Part shown: piece by piece, positions 9,456 through 19,852 of the stretch | How positions within the stretch are numbered: the stretch's first letter is position 1 | Layout: each line of letters begins with the position of its first letter | Source of the DNA: Schaalia cardiffensis | GTDB taxonomy: Bacteria > Actinomycetota > Actinomycetes > Actinomycetales > Actinomycetaceae | NCBI RefSeq assembly: GCF_016405145.1 | Contig: NZ_JAEKIA010000007.1 | Coordinates: forward strand, 83,499-147,498 | Length of the DNA stretch: 64,000 nt | Direction: 5' to 3' | Program-made: the position numbers and the translations under genes | The notes under the pieces: model-generated | What the model saw: the letters and a program-made list of their open reading frames with translations, nothing else | Told to the model about the DNA's origin: nothing | Database searches by the model: none

Positions 9456-10315
9456 TGGGTGCAGTGCTTGTGGGACTCCTCATGGGAGTCGGATGGGTCC
9501 TCGTCATGTCCGCATTCACGGGCTCGCCGAAGTTCACATGGCGCAAGCCCCGCTGGTATCTCGCCTGGGCGGATCAGGTGACACGAGCCAGAGTCAAAGG
9601 GCTCAGCGTCCCCCGAGTGATCGCGCTCTCCATCGCGACAATGCTCCTCGTCTTCGTGGGTGTTTTCGCGTGGACGCAGGTCCTTGCCGTCTCCCTCATT
9701 GTCGCTCTCATCACCGTCCCACTCCCGCAGATGATGATCGCCGCCCGTTCGCGGACGAGGGCGAAGCGAGCACGCGAAGCTTGGCCCGAGGTCGTCGACT
9801 CCTTGGTATCGGGAGTGCGCGCCGGAGCTGGTCTTCCTGAACTGCTCTCCGACCTGGGGGAGTCCGGCCCGCTCGAATTGCGTCCCGCTTTCGCTGCTTT
9901 CGGAGCCGACTATCGGGCGGAGGGGCGTTTCGATGTGGCCCTCACCCGTTTGAAAGCCAGGCTCGCCGACCCCGTTGCCGACCGGATCGTTGAAGCTCTT
10001 CGCCTGGCCCGCGAGGTCGGAGGCGCCGATTTGTCTGTCCTTTTACGCGAGCTCGGTGTTCTTTTACGTGAAGACCTCAGAATCCGAGGCGAACTCGAAG
10101 CCCGACAATCCTGGACAGTGAACGCTGCGCGCCTCGCGGTTGTCGCCCCCTGGCTTGTCCTCATGTTGATCTCCGCTCAACCCCAGGCTGCGAAGACGTG
10201 GAACTCCCCGGGAGGTGTCCTCGTCCTCGTGTCCGGCGCGGCCGTAAGCATCATCGCGTACCTGGCGATGCAGTACGTGGCTCGCCTTTCCGCAGATCCG
10301 AGGACGATGCGATGA
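9455..10315 (+). CDS. tadB: TadB-like pilus inner-membrane platform protein
   Basis: 286 residues with a type II secretion F (GspF) domain. Two N-terminal membrane segments (about 1-25 and 48-85) are followed by a cytoplasmic helical domain (RAREAWPEVVDSLVSGVRAG) and two C-terminal membrane segments. It is expected to form the platform on which the TadA motor acts, together with TadC. The start overlaps the tadA stop by 1 nt and the end overlaps tadC by 4 nt (ATGA). Confidence 0.85.
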   Translation: MGAVLVGLLMGVGWVLVMSAFTGSPKFTWRKPRWYLAWADQVTRARVKGLSVPRVIALSIATMLLVFVGVFAWTQVLAVSLIVALITVPLPQMMIAARSRTRAKRAREAWPEVVDSLVSGVRAGAGLPELLSDLGESGPLELRPAFAAFGADYRAEGRFDVALTRLKARLADPVADRIVEALRLAREVGGADLSVLLRELGVLLREDLRIRGELEARQSWTVNAARLAVVAPWLVLMLISAQPQAAKTWNSPGGVLVLVSGAAVSIIAYLAMQYVARLSADPRTMR

Positions 10316-11205
10316 TCCCCGAGTTGGAATATGCGGCACCCGCGGGCGTGGGGATCCTTCTGTCTGTGGGAATCCTCCTGATCCGTTCAGCCCGCGTTTC
10401 GAAAAGGCAGCTTTTCGCTCAGAGGGTGAGAGCCGGTCGCCCCGCTGCGGCTCAAGGGGCACTGAGTTTTACTCAGAGCTCTTTTGTCACCTCCCTCCTC
10501 GAAGCGATCGGCTCAACATCGACATCGGTGCGCCGACGTCTGATCCTCCTGGGAAAAGAAGCGGACCTGCCTGCCTTTAGACTCCACCAGGCGATCGCCG
10601 CGATCACAGGGATGATCCTCTGCCTCGCAATCGGAACGCCCCTCGCCATGTCAAAGGGCAAAGGCGGACTCGTCCTCGTCCTCATCCTCATTGCCTTCGG
10701 CGCCCTTGTCGGGGCGGCGGCCTGGGATCAGCGACTTGGCGTGAAGGCACGCGCCCGACAAAGACGCATCGACGCTCAAGTGCCCGACGCTTCGGAACTC
10801 CTCGCACTCGCGGTCGGGGCGGGCGAGTCCATTCCCGCCGCGCTTGAAAGGATCGCCCGGATTTCACGCAGCGACTTGTCTGAGGAGATCGAAAGAACGA
10901 CTTCGCAGATCAGACTGGGAACACCCTCGTCGAGGGCACTGCTCGAATTGGCGGAGCGAAACGACTCTGCGCCCTTGGACCGCCTGTGTCACACCCTCGT
11001 CACCGCAATCGAACGCGGCTCTCCTTTGGCGAGGGTTTTGCATGATCAGGCAAAGGACATCCGCGAGGCCGCCCGCCAAAGCCTCATGGAAGAGGGTGGG
11101 AAACGTGAGATCGCAATGCTCGTGCCCGTCGTGTTCTTGATCTTGCCGGTCACTATTGTTTTCGCCCTCTACCCGGGGCTCATGGCCCTGAGTCTGACGC
11201 CATGA
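10312..11205 (+). CDS. tadC: TadC-like pilus inner-membrane platform protein
   Basis: 297 residues with a second GspF domain: N-terminal membrane helix, paired helices around 95-140, the cytoplasmic motif RIDAQVPDASELLALAVGAG and a C-terminal helix (MLVPVVFLILPVTIVFALYPG). ATG 10312 overlaps the tadB stop and gives a family-like start (MIPELEYAAP). The frame is open upstream but non-homologous there. It partners TadB in the machine. Confidence 0.85.
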   Translation: MIPELEYAAPAGVGILLSVGILLIRSARVSKRQLFAQRVRAGRPAAAQGALSFTQSSFVTSLLEAIGSTSTSVRRRLILLGKEADLPAFRLHQAIAAITGMILCLAIGTPLAMSKGKGGLVLVLILIAFGALVGAAAWDQRLGVKARARQRRIDAQVPDASELLALAVGAGESIPAALERIARISRSDLSEEIERTTSQIRLGTPSSRALLELAERNDSAPLDRLCHTLVTAIERGSPLARVLHDQAKDIREAARQSLMEEGGKREIAMLVPVVFLILPVTIVFALYPGLMALSLTP

Positions 11206-11288
11206 GGGCTCGCTGGCCGAGACTCACCGGCTTTCCCCATTCCTCAACATCCCCGACACCTGCATGTCCGTCACGAAGGAGATCACAC

Positions 11289-11498
11289 ATGGATCAACTG
11301 AGAATCACGATGCTCGCCTGGCTTGCGAGCGCGAAGGACGCTTTGCGCCCAAGAGGAGACGCGGAGCGCGGCGACGTGCCCGGCTGGGTGCTCATCACCT
11401 TGATGACAGCGGCCCTTGTGGTCCTGATCTGGGGGGTTGCCTCCCAAAGGCTCGTGGAGATTTTCAACCATGCGATGGATTCCCTCTCTTCAATCTGA
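11289..11498 (+). CDS. Flp-pilin-like small membrane protein
   Basis: A 69-residue protein in the pilin position of the tad operon. A polar N-terminus ends in ERG and is followed by DVPGWVLITLMTAALVVLIWG, a single hydrophobic helix. ERG/D is a plausible prepilin-type cleavage point, but the classic Flp E-Y pair is absent. The start is ATG 11289 with GAAGGAG upstream. Its 3' end overlaps the next gene by 29 nt. Pilin function is inferred from position and architecture. Confidence 0.65.
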   Translation: MDQLRITMLAWLASAKDALRPRGDAERGDVPGWVLITLMTAALVVLIWGVASQRLVEIFNHAMDSLSSI

Positions 11499-11877
11499 CA
11501 CGACAGGGCTCGAGCACGAAGAGGGCTCCGAGGTTGTTTCCTATGTCCTCGTTCAGGGGCTCGTCCTCTTCCTCGTCCTCGCGCTCTTGCAATTCGCCTT
11601 CGCCCTGCACACGAGGAACATGGTGATTGCGGCCGCGAGCGAAGGCGCGAGGCGCGGTGCTCTCCTCGAAGCGCAGGACGCTGAGGCCGTGGAACGGACC
11701 GAAGCCCTCCTCGATGGGCTTGTGGGTGCCCGCCACTACGAGGTTTCGACTTCGCGCGAAGCCCTCGGAGGTAGGAGCGTCCTGGTGGTCACGGTGAAGG
11801 CGGATCTTCCACTGCTGGTGAACCTCGGTCCCTCCTGGTTGCGTGCTTCGGGTTCAGCGCTGGTCGAGGAGGAGTGA
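11470..11877 (+). CDS. TadE-like pseudopilin 1
   Basis: 135 residues with the TadE arrangement: a short polar leader with an acidic GLEHEEGSE motif, one membrane helix (VVSYVLVQGLVLFLVLALLQ), then a segment (ASEGARRGALL) typical of TadE proteins and an extracytoplasmic beta-rich domain. It is probably a minor pilin or assembly factor. ATG 11470 (GGAG about 10 nt upstream) lies inside the preceding pilin-like gene. The stop overlaps the next start. Confidence 0.75.
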   Translation: MRWIPSLQSDTTGLEHEEGSEVVSYVLVQGLVLFLVLALLQFAFALHTRNMVIAAASEGARRGALLEAQDAEAVERTEALLDGLVGARHYEVSTSREALGGRSVLVVTVKADLPLLVNLGPSWLRASGSALVEEE

Positions 11878-12326
11878 TGCTTCGGTTCTTCTCACAGGTG
11901 AAGCGCTCGGCTAGGGCCCTTGTACGCGAGGAGTCGGGCGAAGCCGTGGTGGAGTTCATCGGTTTGAGCGTCATCCTCCTCGTCCCCTTGATCTATGCGA
12001 TCCTCGCCCTCGCCCAGGTGCAGGCGGGTCTTTTCGCGGCCGAGGGCGGGGCCCGCGAGGCCGCTCGCGTCCTCGCGGATCACCCGGAGGACCAGGCGAC
12101 GGCGCTGGCGCAAGTCGAATTGGCTTTCGCTGACTTTCATGTGCCCTCTACGCCCTCGACCGAAATCGGATGCAGGCAGTGTTCTGGCGAGCTCAGGGAC
12201 GTGTCAGTGACGGTCTCGACTTCGATTCCTCTGCCTCTCCTTCCCGCTTGGCTCGGAGAGCGAGTCTGCATGCCCATATCGGTCACTGCGGTGTCCCTCG
12301 TGGATGGGGTGAGACTCGATGGGTGA
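11877..12326 (+). CDS. TadE-like pseudopilin 2
   Basis: 149 residues. The EESGEAVVEFIGLSVILLVPLIYAILALAQVQ segment (described in part: Glu-rich leader then membrane helix) and the following GGAREAARVL are classic TadE features. The pair C-x-x-C near residue 102 could form a disulfide outside the cell. ATG 11877 overlaps the previous stop (TGATG) behind AGGAGG. GTG 11874 is possible and would add one residue. Confidence 0.75.
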   Translation: MLRFFSQVKRSARALVREESGEAVVEFIGLSVILLVPLIYAILALAQVQAGLFAAEGGAREAARVLADHPEDQATALAQVELAFADFHVPSTPSTEIGCRQCSGELRDVSVTVSTSIPLPLLPAWLGERVCMPISVTAVSLVDGVRLDG

Positions 12327-12822
12327 ATCGCGCTGTTCTCTTTTCCAGGAAGGAGGAGAATCCTCGTGCGCAGGACGATCCTCGGATCGTGAAGAGGGCC
12401 GCATTGGCCTGCTCATGGGGGCGAGCCTATTCATCGTCGCCGTTTTCGTGTTCATCTCCTCAGCGATCACTGCGGTTTCGATTGAGGATCGTCGCCTCTT
12501 GGCGTGTGCGGATCGTGTCGCGGCGGCGACTGCAGGGATTGTGGACTCTCTGAGCTACTTCAATCAGGAGGGCGCGCTCTCTTTGAATGTGTCGGAGAAG
12601 GAATCGTGGAATGTCGCTCAGGAGGCCTTGTCTTCCCTGGGGGCATCCACTTGTGATGTCGGGGATGGTGTTGAGCTTCTCGATCTTGAACGCGAGGGGG
12701 ATAGTGTGCGTGTTCAGCTCACAACGAGGGCGCGCCTGCCCATTGTTCCTCAGGTGATCGCTGGTTCTGTGGGGCCGGTGCTCACTCAGTGGTCGAATGC
12801 CAGGGTGGGGGCGGCTCAGTGA
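12319..12822 (+). CDS. TadG-like pilus-assembly membrane protein
   Basis: 167 residues: a hydrophilic, Cys-containing N-terminus (about 1-28), one membrane helix (IGLLMGASLFIVAVFVFISS) and an extracytoplasmic domain of about 110 residues. This is the usual last gene of short actinobacterial tad operons (compare M. tuberculosis Rv3654c). It overlaps the previous gene by 8 nt. The operon shows no TadZ-like protein or prepilin peptidase, so these must be encoded elsewhere. Confidence 0.65.
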   Translation: MGESRCSLFQEGGESSCAGRSSDREEGRIGLLMGASLFIVAVFVFISSAITAVSIEDRRLLACADRVAAATAGIVDSLSYFNQEGALSLNVSEKESWNVAQEALSSLGASTCDVGDGVELLDLEREGDSVRVQLTTRARLPIVPQVIAGSVGPVLTQWSNARVGAAQ

Positions 12823-14360
<1,538 letters not shown>

Positions 14361-14382
14361 GCATTTTCGAGCCGACTCTCAG

Positions 14383-14428
14383 CCACGGGCACAGCCTCCT
14401 CAGTCAATCGACTAGGCTGTGCCCGTGG
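14383..14428. terminator. 15-bp perfect inverted repeat between gdhA and prfB
   Basis: Arms CCACGGGCACAGCCT (14383-14397) and AGGCTGTGCCCGTGG (14414-14428) are perfectly complementary around a 16-nt loop. It is the only strong terminator-like structure after gdhA, but its right arm contains the prfB -10 box (TAGGCT) and both candidate prfB start codons. It may both end gdhA transcripts and influence prfB expression. Confidence 0.6.
14413..14418 (+). promoter_or_regulatory. -10 box for a leaderless prfB mRNA
   Basis: TAGGCT is followed 6 nt later by GTG 14425 (an earlier GTG is at 14419), with no Shine-Dalgarno sequence. Initiation about 7 nt downstream would put GTG 14425 at the mRNA 5' end. 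Confidence 0.45.
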
Positions 14429-15546
14429 CCATTGAATTCCCAGAAGAGATCCAAGGACTGCGCCAGACGATGGACAATGTCCTCGCCGTCGTGCAGCCCG
14501 AACGCCTGCGCTCGCAGATCGCCGAGCTTGAGAAGAAGGCGACTGCTCCCGATCTGTGGGACGACCCTGCCGCCGCGCAGGAGGTGACATCCGCGCTGAG
14601 CCACCGCCAGTCCGAGCTCGACCGCGTGATCCGCATGTCTGAACGCATCGACGACCTCGAAGCGATGGTGGAAATGGCCGGGGAGGATCCCGAGGAGGCC
14701 GCAGAGATCCTCGCCGAGGCGGAGGCCGACCTTGAAGCTCTCAAGGCTGATATCTCCGACCTTGAGATCCGCACTCTCCTCGACGGCGAATACGACGAGC
14801 GCAATGCCGTCATCACGATCCGCTCGGGCGCGGGCGGAGTCGACGCGGCGGACTTCGCTGAAATCCTCTTGCGCATGTATCTGCGCTGGGCAGAGCGCCA
14901 CGGATATGCGACGAAGGTCATGGACACCTCCTACGCCGAAGAGGCCGGTTTGAAGTCCGCGACCTTCGAGGTGCAGGCCCCCTACGCTTATGGCACTCTC
15001 TCCGTCGAGGCGGGGACGCACCGCCTCGTGCGCATCAGTCCCTTCGACAATCAGGGGCGCCGCCAGACCTCCTTCGCCGCGGTCGAAGTTATTCCGCTCA
15101 TCGAATCGACCGATCACATCGACATTCCTGACAGCGAGCTCAAGGTTGACGTGTTCCGCTCTTCGGGCCCGGGCGGCCAGTCCGTCAATACGACGGACTC
15201 GGCGGTGCGCATGACGCACATCCCGACCGGCATTGTCGTGTCGATGCAGGATGAGAAGTCGCAGATTCAGAACCGTGCTGCAGCCCTTCGAGTCCTCCAA
15301 TCCCGGCTCTTGGTGCTGCGCCACGAAGAGGAGCAGGCGAAGAAGAAAGAACTCGCCGGAGATGTGAAGGCCTCCTGGGGCGATCAGATGCGCTCCTACG
15401 TGCTCCAGCCCTACACGATGGTGAAGGACTTGCGCACCCAGTTCGAATCCGGCAACCCGCAGTCGGTGTTCGACGGCGATATTGATGGCTTCATCAATGC
15501 GGGAATCCGCTGGCGCAAGAACCAGCAGAACGAGGCGCAGAACTAA
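14425..15546 (+). CDS. prfB: peptide chain release factor 2
   Basis: 373 residues. RF2 reads UGA/UAA in the ribosomal A site and triggers peptide release. Visible motifs are the stop-codon recognition loop [12 protein letters not shown] and the catalytic GGQ in [16 protein letters not shown]. There is no in-frame TGA and no programmed frameshift site, as in other actinobacteria. Start GTG 14425 fits a leaderless transcript. GTG 14419 would add two residues. It heads the prfB-ftsE-ftsX-smpB block conserved with M. tuberculosis Rv3105c-Rv3100c. Confidence 0.92.
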   Translation: MAIEFPEEIQGLRQTMDNVLAVVQPERLRSQIAELEKKATAPDLWDDPAAAQEVTSALSHRQSELDRVIRMSERIDDLEAMVEMAGEDPEEAAEILAEAEADLEALKADISDLEIRTLLDGEYDERNAVITIRSGAGGVDAADFAEILLRMYLRWAERHGYATKVMDTSYAEEAGLKSATFEVQAPYAYGTLSVEAGTHRLVRISPFDNQGRRQTSFAAVEVIPLIESTDHIDIPDSELKVDVFRSSGPGGQSVNTTDSAVRMTHIPTGIVVSMQDEKSQIQNRAAALRVLQSRLLVLRHEEEQAKKKELAGDVKASWGDQMRSYVLQPYTMVKDLRTQFESGNPQSVFDGDIDGFINAGIRWRKNQQNEAQN

Positions 15547-15736
15547 AGCATCGAGCATCCGCCCTCGCCATCCGCATCTTCGGGTCGCGAGGGCCAAGCT
15601 GTATGCGAGGGCGGAGCTGTATGTGAAGGTGGAGGGGGATCTGAGGCTCCACCCGCTTCGCGCGGCGTGTCATGGGCCTCGCCGGGGATGGTCCTGCTTA
15701 GGCTGGCACAGACCATAAACCCGACTGGACGGCCTC

Positions 15737-16426
15737 ATGATTCGATTCGACGACGTCACCATGGTGTACATGCCAGGTGCGAAACCCGCCCTCGATAGCG
15801 TCACCCTGGAAGTTGAACGCGAAGAGTTCGTGTTCCTCGTCGGCAAGTCCGGTTCGGGCAAGTCGACCTTCCTGCAGCTCGTGATGCGCGAGATCAAAGC
15901 GACATCCGGGAAAGTGTGGGTCCTCGGACAAGATGTTTCGAAGATCTCCAATTGGTCGGTGCCGAAGCTGCGCCGTCAGATCGGCACGGTTTTCCAGGAC
16001 TTCCGCCTCCTTCCCTCTAAGACGGTGTACGAGAATGTCGCTCTTGCGATGCAAGTGATCGGTAAGTCCAAGCATCAGATCCGCTCGGCTGTTCCCGAGG
16101 CGCTGGAGCTCGTGGATCTGGCCGGCAAGGAGAAGCGCCTTCCGCATGAGCTCTCTGGCGGCGAAGAACAGCGTGTTGCGATCGCCCGTGCGATGGTGAA
16201 CCGTCCCGAGCTCCTCCTCGCGGATGAGCCCACCGGAAACCTCGATCCTGAGACGTCTTTGGGGATCATGCGACTCTTGGATCGGATCAACCGTCAGGGA
16301 ACGACAGTCGTCATGGCGACGCATGATGCTGAGATCGTGAATCAGCTGCGCAAACGCGTCATCGAGTTGCATGGCGGCGAGGTTGTGCGCGACCAGTCGC
16401 GCGGCGTCTACGGGGCGGCGAGGTGA
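15737..16426 (+). CDS. ftsE: cell-division ABC transporter ATPase FtsE
   Basis: 229 residues. With FtsX it forms the ABC-type complex that activates cell-wall hydrolases at the septum. Walker A is GKSGSGKST (residues 36-44), the signature is [14 protein letters not shown] (usual GEQQR reads GEEQR), Walker B is [12 protein letters not shown], and the H-loop is ATHD. A TTAGGCT box lies about 30 nt upstream, so there may be a promoter separate from prfB. ftsX follows after 4 nt. Confidence 0.93.
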   Translation: MIRFDDVTMVYMPGAKPALDSVTLEVEREEFVFLVGKSGSGKSTFLQLVMREIKATSGKVWVLGQDVSKISNWSVPKLRRQIGTVFQDFRLLPSKTVYENVALAMQVIGKSKHQIRSAVPEALELVDLAGKEKRLPHELSGGEEQRVAIARAMVNRPELLLADEPTGNLDPETSLGIMRLLDRINRQGTTVVMATHDAEIVNQLRKRVIELHGGEVVRDQSRGVYGAAR

Positions 16427-16430
16427 GCAG

Positions 16431-17345
16431 ATGAAACTCCGATTCATTCTTTCCGAGGTCGGTAAGGGCCTTTCACGCAACCGGGCGATGTCCGTCGCCG
16501 TCATCCTCGTCACCTTCGTTTCCCTCCTTTTCGTGGGGGTCGCGGGCCTGTCTCAGATGCAGGTCATGCACATGAAGTCCGAGTGGTACGACAAGATCGA
16601 GGTCTCGATCTACATGTGCGCCATCAATGATGGCAATCCTTCCTGCAATGGTTCTGAGGCGAATACAGAGCAGATCTCCCAGGTGAGGGCCAAACTCAAA
16701 TCGCCTGAAATGCAGCCCTATGTGAAAGAGGTTTACGAGGAGTCGAAGGAAGAGGCCTACGAGAACTTCAAAAGGCTCTACGGGGACTCGACGATCGGCC
16801 AGTGGACGAGTGCGGACATGATGCAGGTGTCCTTCCGCGTCAAGCTCGTCGACCCGGAGCAGTATTCGATCATCAAAGAGGAGTTCTCCGGAGTCGCGGG
16901 AGTATCCGAGGTCAAGGATCAGCGTGAAATCATTGAGCCCCTGTTCAAAGTGATCGACGCGGCCCGCCTGCTCGCCCTCGGCCTCGGCGCGGTGATGATC
17001 GTTGCGGCGATCCTCCTCATCTCCACGACGATCCGATTGTCGGCGATGAGTCGTGAGCAGGAAACGCAGATCATGCGCTACGTGGGTGCATCGAATCTGT
17101 TCATCCAAGCGCCCTTCATGATCGAGGGTGCGCTCGCCGCCGTTACGGGGGCGCTGCTCGCGGTCGCCTCCCTTTTCGCTTTTGTGGTGTTCCTGGTGCA
17201 GGGCTGGTTGCAGCCTGCCTTCCAATGGACGCGTTTCATTGGCGTTCGTGAAGTGTGGATCATGACGCCGCTCCTCATTCTTGCCGCGGTCCTCTTGGCA
17301 CTTATCGCCTCCGCGGTGTCCCTCGCTAAGTACACGAAGGTGTGA
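16431..17345 (+). CDS. ftsX: cell-division permease-like protein FtsX
   Basis: 304 residues: N-terminal cytoplasmic stretch, membrane helix (VAVILVTFVSLLFVGVAGL), a large extracytoplasmic domain with two Cys (CAINDGNPSC) that may form a disulfide, and three C-terminal helices (around 180-205, 225-255, 280-300). The extracytoplasmic loop is the part that contacts the hydrolase in studied systems. The start is ATG 16431, directly after the ftsE stop. The next gene, a LytM hydrolase, begins 2 nt after the stop. Confidence 0.92.
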   Translation: MKLRFILSEVGKGLSRNRAMSVAVILVTFVSLLFVGVAGLSQMQVMHMKSEWYDKIEVSIYMCAINDGNPSCNGSEANTEQISQVRAKLKSPEMQPYVKEVYEESKEEAYENFKRLYGDSTIGQWTSADMMQVSFRVKLVDPEQYSIIKEEFSGVAGVSEVKDQREIIEPLFKVIDAARLLALGLGAVMIVAAILLISTTIRLSAMSREQETQIMRYVGASNLFIQAPFMIEGALAAVTGALLAVASLFAFVVFLVQGWLQPAFQWTRFIGVREVWIMTPLLILAAVLLALIASAVSLAKYTKV

Positions 17346-17346
17346 C

Positions 17347-18621
17347 ATGAAGTCGGTGAATCCTCGTTTTGTTCGGGCACAGCGCCTTGCCGTCGTTTCT
17401 TTGGCCCTCTTCGGCCTCGCCCTGACCCAGGCCGCCTCTCCCGCACTGGCCGAGGAGTCGCGCGAAGAGGTCGCCGAAGCCCAAGAACAGGCTGCAGCGC
17501 GAGTGGATGCCCTGGAATCGGAGATCGAGGATATTGATGCGAATCTCGCACAGGTCTTCCTTGACCTCACTGCGGCGAATGAGAAGATCCCCGTGGCGCA
17601 GCAGGCCGTCGAAGAGGCCACGGCGCGAAGGGACACGGCGAATCGTGAGCATGAGATCGCCCTTGGACAGCTCACCGCAGCGAGGGGACAACAAGACGCC
17701 TTGAATGAGGAGGTCGCTCAGGCTCAAGCCCGTCAGCAGGACGCCAATGATGCAATCGGCGACCTGGCTCGACGCATGTATCAAAACGGATCAAGTTCAG
17801 CTGTGGTCCTCGCTTTGACGAAGTCCGGCACGGAGACGATCGACCAGCGAGCCTCCGCGGCCGATGCAATGGCGAGGACCCAGTCCCAGGCCTTGAATGC
17901 CGCAATCGATATCCAGACGACTCAGCGCACCCAGCTCGGACGCCAGCAGGCGATCACTGATCGTATTGCCGCTTTGGAGGACCAGGCAGCCAGGTCCCTC
18001 GATGATGCGAAGACTGCGGAAGCACAAGCGCAGGCGGGACTTGAAGAGCTTGAGAGGGCGAAGGCTGAGGCTCAGGTGAAACAGGCCGAGTGGGATTCGA
18101 AGAAGAGTGAGCTCGATGCTCAGCTCGCCCAGGCTCAGGCCGATTATGAGGAGCGCACCGCGCGCCTGCAACAGATTGACGCGGAGAACCGTTCGAACGG
18201 CCGCTACTACGTTTCCTCTGCGGGCTTTACGAATCCGGTGCTGCCCCAGTCGATGGTCATCACTTCGCCTTTCGGTTGGCGCTTCCACCCCGTCCTCGGC
18301 TATGAGAAGTACCATTCCGGAGTGGATCTGGCCGCGCAATGCGGTGAACCGGTGTTTGCTGCGGCTGATGGGGTTGTCTCGCATGTGGGCTCTGACTATT
18401 CAGCGGGCAACTACGTTGATGTCAGTCACGGGATCGTCGGAGGTAACTCTGTTATTTCCGAGTATCTGCACATGCAGGCGATCTACGTGTCTGCCGGCCA
18501 ATCGGTTTCTGCGGGCACCATTCTCGGCGAGGTCGGGATGACCGGGTATGCGACGGGATGCCACCTGCATTTCGGTATTTTGCAAAACGGCGTGAATGTT
18601 GACCCGATGGGGTATCTGTGA
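17347..18621 (+). CDS. secreted coiled-coil M23/LytM peptidase, probable FtsEX-controlled hydrolase
   Basis: 424 residues: signal peptide ending near ALAEES (about residue 35), a long Ala/Glu/Gln-rich coiled coil (about 40-290), then a C-terminal M23 domain. The metal ligands are in YHSGVD (HxxxD) and CHLHFG (HxH). The architecture is that of EnvC-type proteins, although EnvC itself lacks these ligands and acts as an activator. Here they are present, so direct endopeptidase activity on peptidoglycan crosslinks is plausible. It lies 2 nt after ftsX in the same operon. The link to FtsEX is inferred from position and shape. Confidence 0.82.
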   Translation: MKSVNPRFVRAQRLAVVSLALFGLALTQAASPALAEESREEVAEAQEQAAARVDALESEIEDIDANLAQVFLDLTAANEKIPVAQQAVEEATARRDTANREHEIALGQLTAARGQQDALNEEVAQAQARQQDANDAIGDLARRMYQNGSSSAVVLALTKSGTETIDQRASAADAMARTQSQALNAAIDIQTTQRTQLGRQQAITDRIAALEDQAARSLDDAKTAEAQAQAGLEELERAKAEAQVKQAEWDSKKSELDAQLAQAQADYEERTARLQQIDAENRSNGRYYVSSAGFTNPVLPQSMVITSPFGWRFHPVLGYEKYHSGVDLAAQCGEPVFAAADGVVSHVGSDYSAGNYVDVSHGIVGGNSVISEYLHMQAIYVSAGQSVSAGTILGEVGMTGYATGCHLHFGILQNGVNVDPMGYL

Positions 18622-18737
18622 GTCAGCGCTAAACTGGGCGGCCTGATCGCTCTCGTCGAGGGGTGATCGATCGGCTCTGGGACCGGGGGTATGTGCCGAT
18701 CCTGGGTGCTGTGAAACGGAAAGTGAGAGGGGGCGCT

Positions 18738-19265
18738 GTGCCCAAGGAGTGGAAGAAGCAAAAGACGACCGAGGGCGAGCGTCGAAAGGCCGCGTCAGAC
18801 GCTAAGAAGACCATCGCCCGAAATAAGAAGGCGCGGCACGACTATCTCATTGAGGAGACCTGGGAGGCGGGAATCGTCCTCACAGGCACCGAGGTGAAAG
18901 CACTGCGCATGGGCAGGGCTTCACTGGTTGATGCCTGGGTCGAAGCGAAGAATGGTGAAGCCTGGCTGTATGGGGCGAATATTCCCATGTATGCACAAGG
19001 TTCGTGGACGAATCATGCTCCGACTCGTAAACGCAAACTGTTGCTCCACAAGTCCGAGATTCTGCGCATCGAGCAGAAGGTGAGCGCGAAGGGGTACACG
19101 GTTGTCCCGCTTGAGCTCTACTTCATCGGCGGACGTGCGAAGATTGAGATCGCCCTGGCGAAGGGCAAACAGGAATGGGATAAGCGCCAGGCCCTGCGCG
19201 AGAAGCAAGACAAGCGCGAGGCCGAACGCGCGATGCGCCGCTACACCAAGCGCCCCCAGCGCTGA
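18738..19265 (+). CDS. smpB: SsrA-binding protein SmpB
   Basis: 175 residues. SmpB binds tmRNA and delivers it to stalled ribosomes. Core motifs are RHDYLIEETWEAGIVLTGTEVKALR and the basic C-terminal tail rich in Lys/Arg/Glu (KRQALREKQDKREAERAMRR) that enters the mRNA channel. Start GTG 18738 follows GAGGGGG. The residues gained by an upstream start are unlike SmpB. Its partner RNA ssrA is in this window at 23730. Confidence 0.93.
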   Translation: MPKEWKKQKTTEGERRKAASDAKKTIARNKKARHDYLIEETWEAGIVLTGTEVKALRMGRASLVDAWVEAKNGEAWLYGANIPMYAQGSWTNHAPTRKRKLLLHKSEILRIEQKVSAKGYTVVPLELYFIGGRAKIEIALAKGKQEWDKRQALREKQDKREAERAMRRYTKRPQR

Positions 19266-19279
19266 GGGGAGCGGCGGCG

Positions 19280-19852
19280 ATGACTGGTTGTCTCAGCGGC
19301 AGGAAACGATGGCTCGTCCCCTTGTCGCTCGCCGTGTCCTTCGCCGCCAATGATGGGGAGGAGCTCCTCACCCTGGTCCCTTCCCTTCGACGCACATTGG
19401 ATGCCCTGCCATCATCGATCCCCCTTCCCTCGCGAGTAGGCGCGATTGATCAGGGACATGTGAATGCCGCTATCGTCACGATGGGGGCGCTGTGTGCTGG
19501 AGCCGTCGCCAATGGGATACGCACTCGCGGGCGCGGAAGGCTCTACCAGGACTTCCAATGGGTATACGGGCTGCACGGTTTCGGCCACCTCGCTGCGGCG
19601 GCCCTGACCAAGGGCTATGCCACGGGAGTGGCGACCTCGCCGACCGTGGTCTTGCCGCAATTCTTCCACGCTCTTCGTTCGCTCGAAGCGGCGGGGGTGC
19701 CTCATCGGATGCGTCCGCTGCGCGCCCTTTCTCTCATCGGCGGCTGGCTCGCCCTGTCTCACTTCACCGGTGTCCTGTGGTCGCACGCGCACAGGTGCGA
19801 TAATGACGAACACAGATCGGGCAGAGAAGACTCAGAACTTGGCGAAGCCTGA
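19280..19852 (+). CDS. HXXEE-like integral membrane protein
   Basis: 190 residues resembling the HXXEE family of unknown function. The first family motif, usually HxxEE, reads NDGEE here. Later family features remain: GHVNAAIVTMGALCAG, FQWVYGLHGFGHLAAAAL, and a transmembrane C-terminus. Three or four weak membrane segments are visible. It follows smpB by 14 nt, so it may be co-transcribed. A strong inverted repeat starts immediately after the stop codon. Function unknown. Confidence 0.55.
   Translation: MTGCLSGRKRWLVPLSLAVSFAANDGEELLTLVPSLRRTLDALPSSIPLPSRVGAIDQGHVNAAIVTMGALCAGAVANGIRTRGRGRLYQDFQWVYGLHGFGHLAAAALTKGYATGVATSPTVVLPQFFHALRSLEAAGVPHRMRPLRALSLIGGWLALSHFTGVLWSHAHRCDNDEHRSGREDSELGEA

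Noticed and set aside
14425..15546. Programmed frameshift in prfB
   Set aside because: The gene is open from its start in one frame, with no internal TGA or slippery site near codon 25.
14404..15597. Long open frame antisense to prfB (397 codons)
   Set aside because: Shadow frame opposite a well-identified gene with no recognisable domain.
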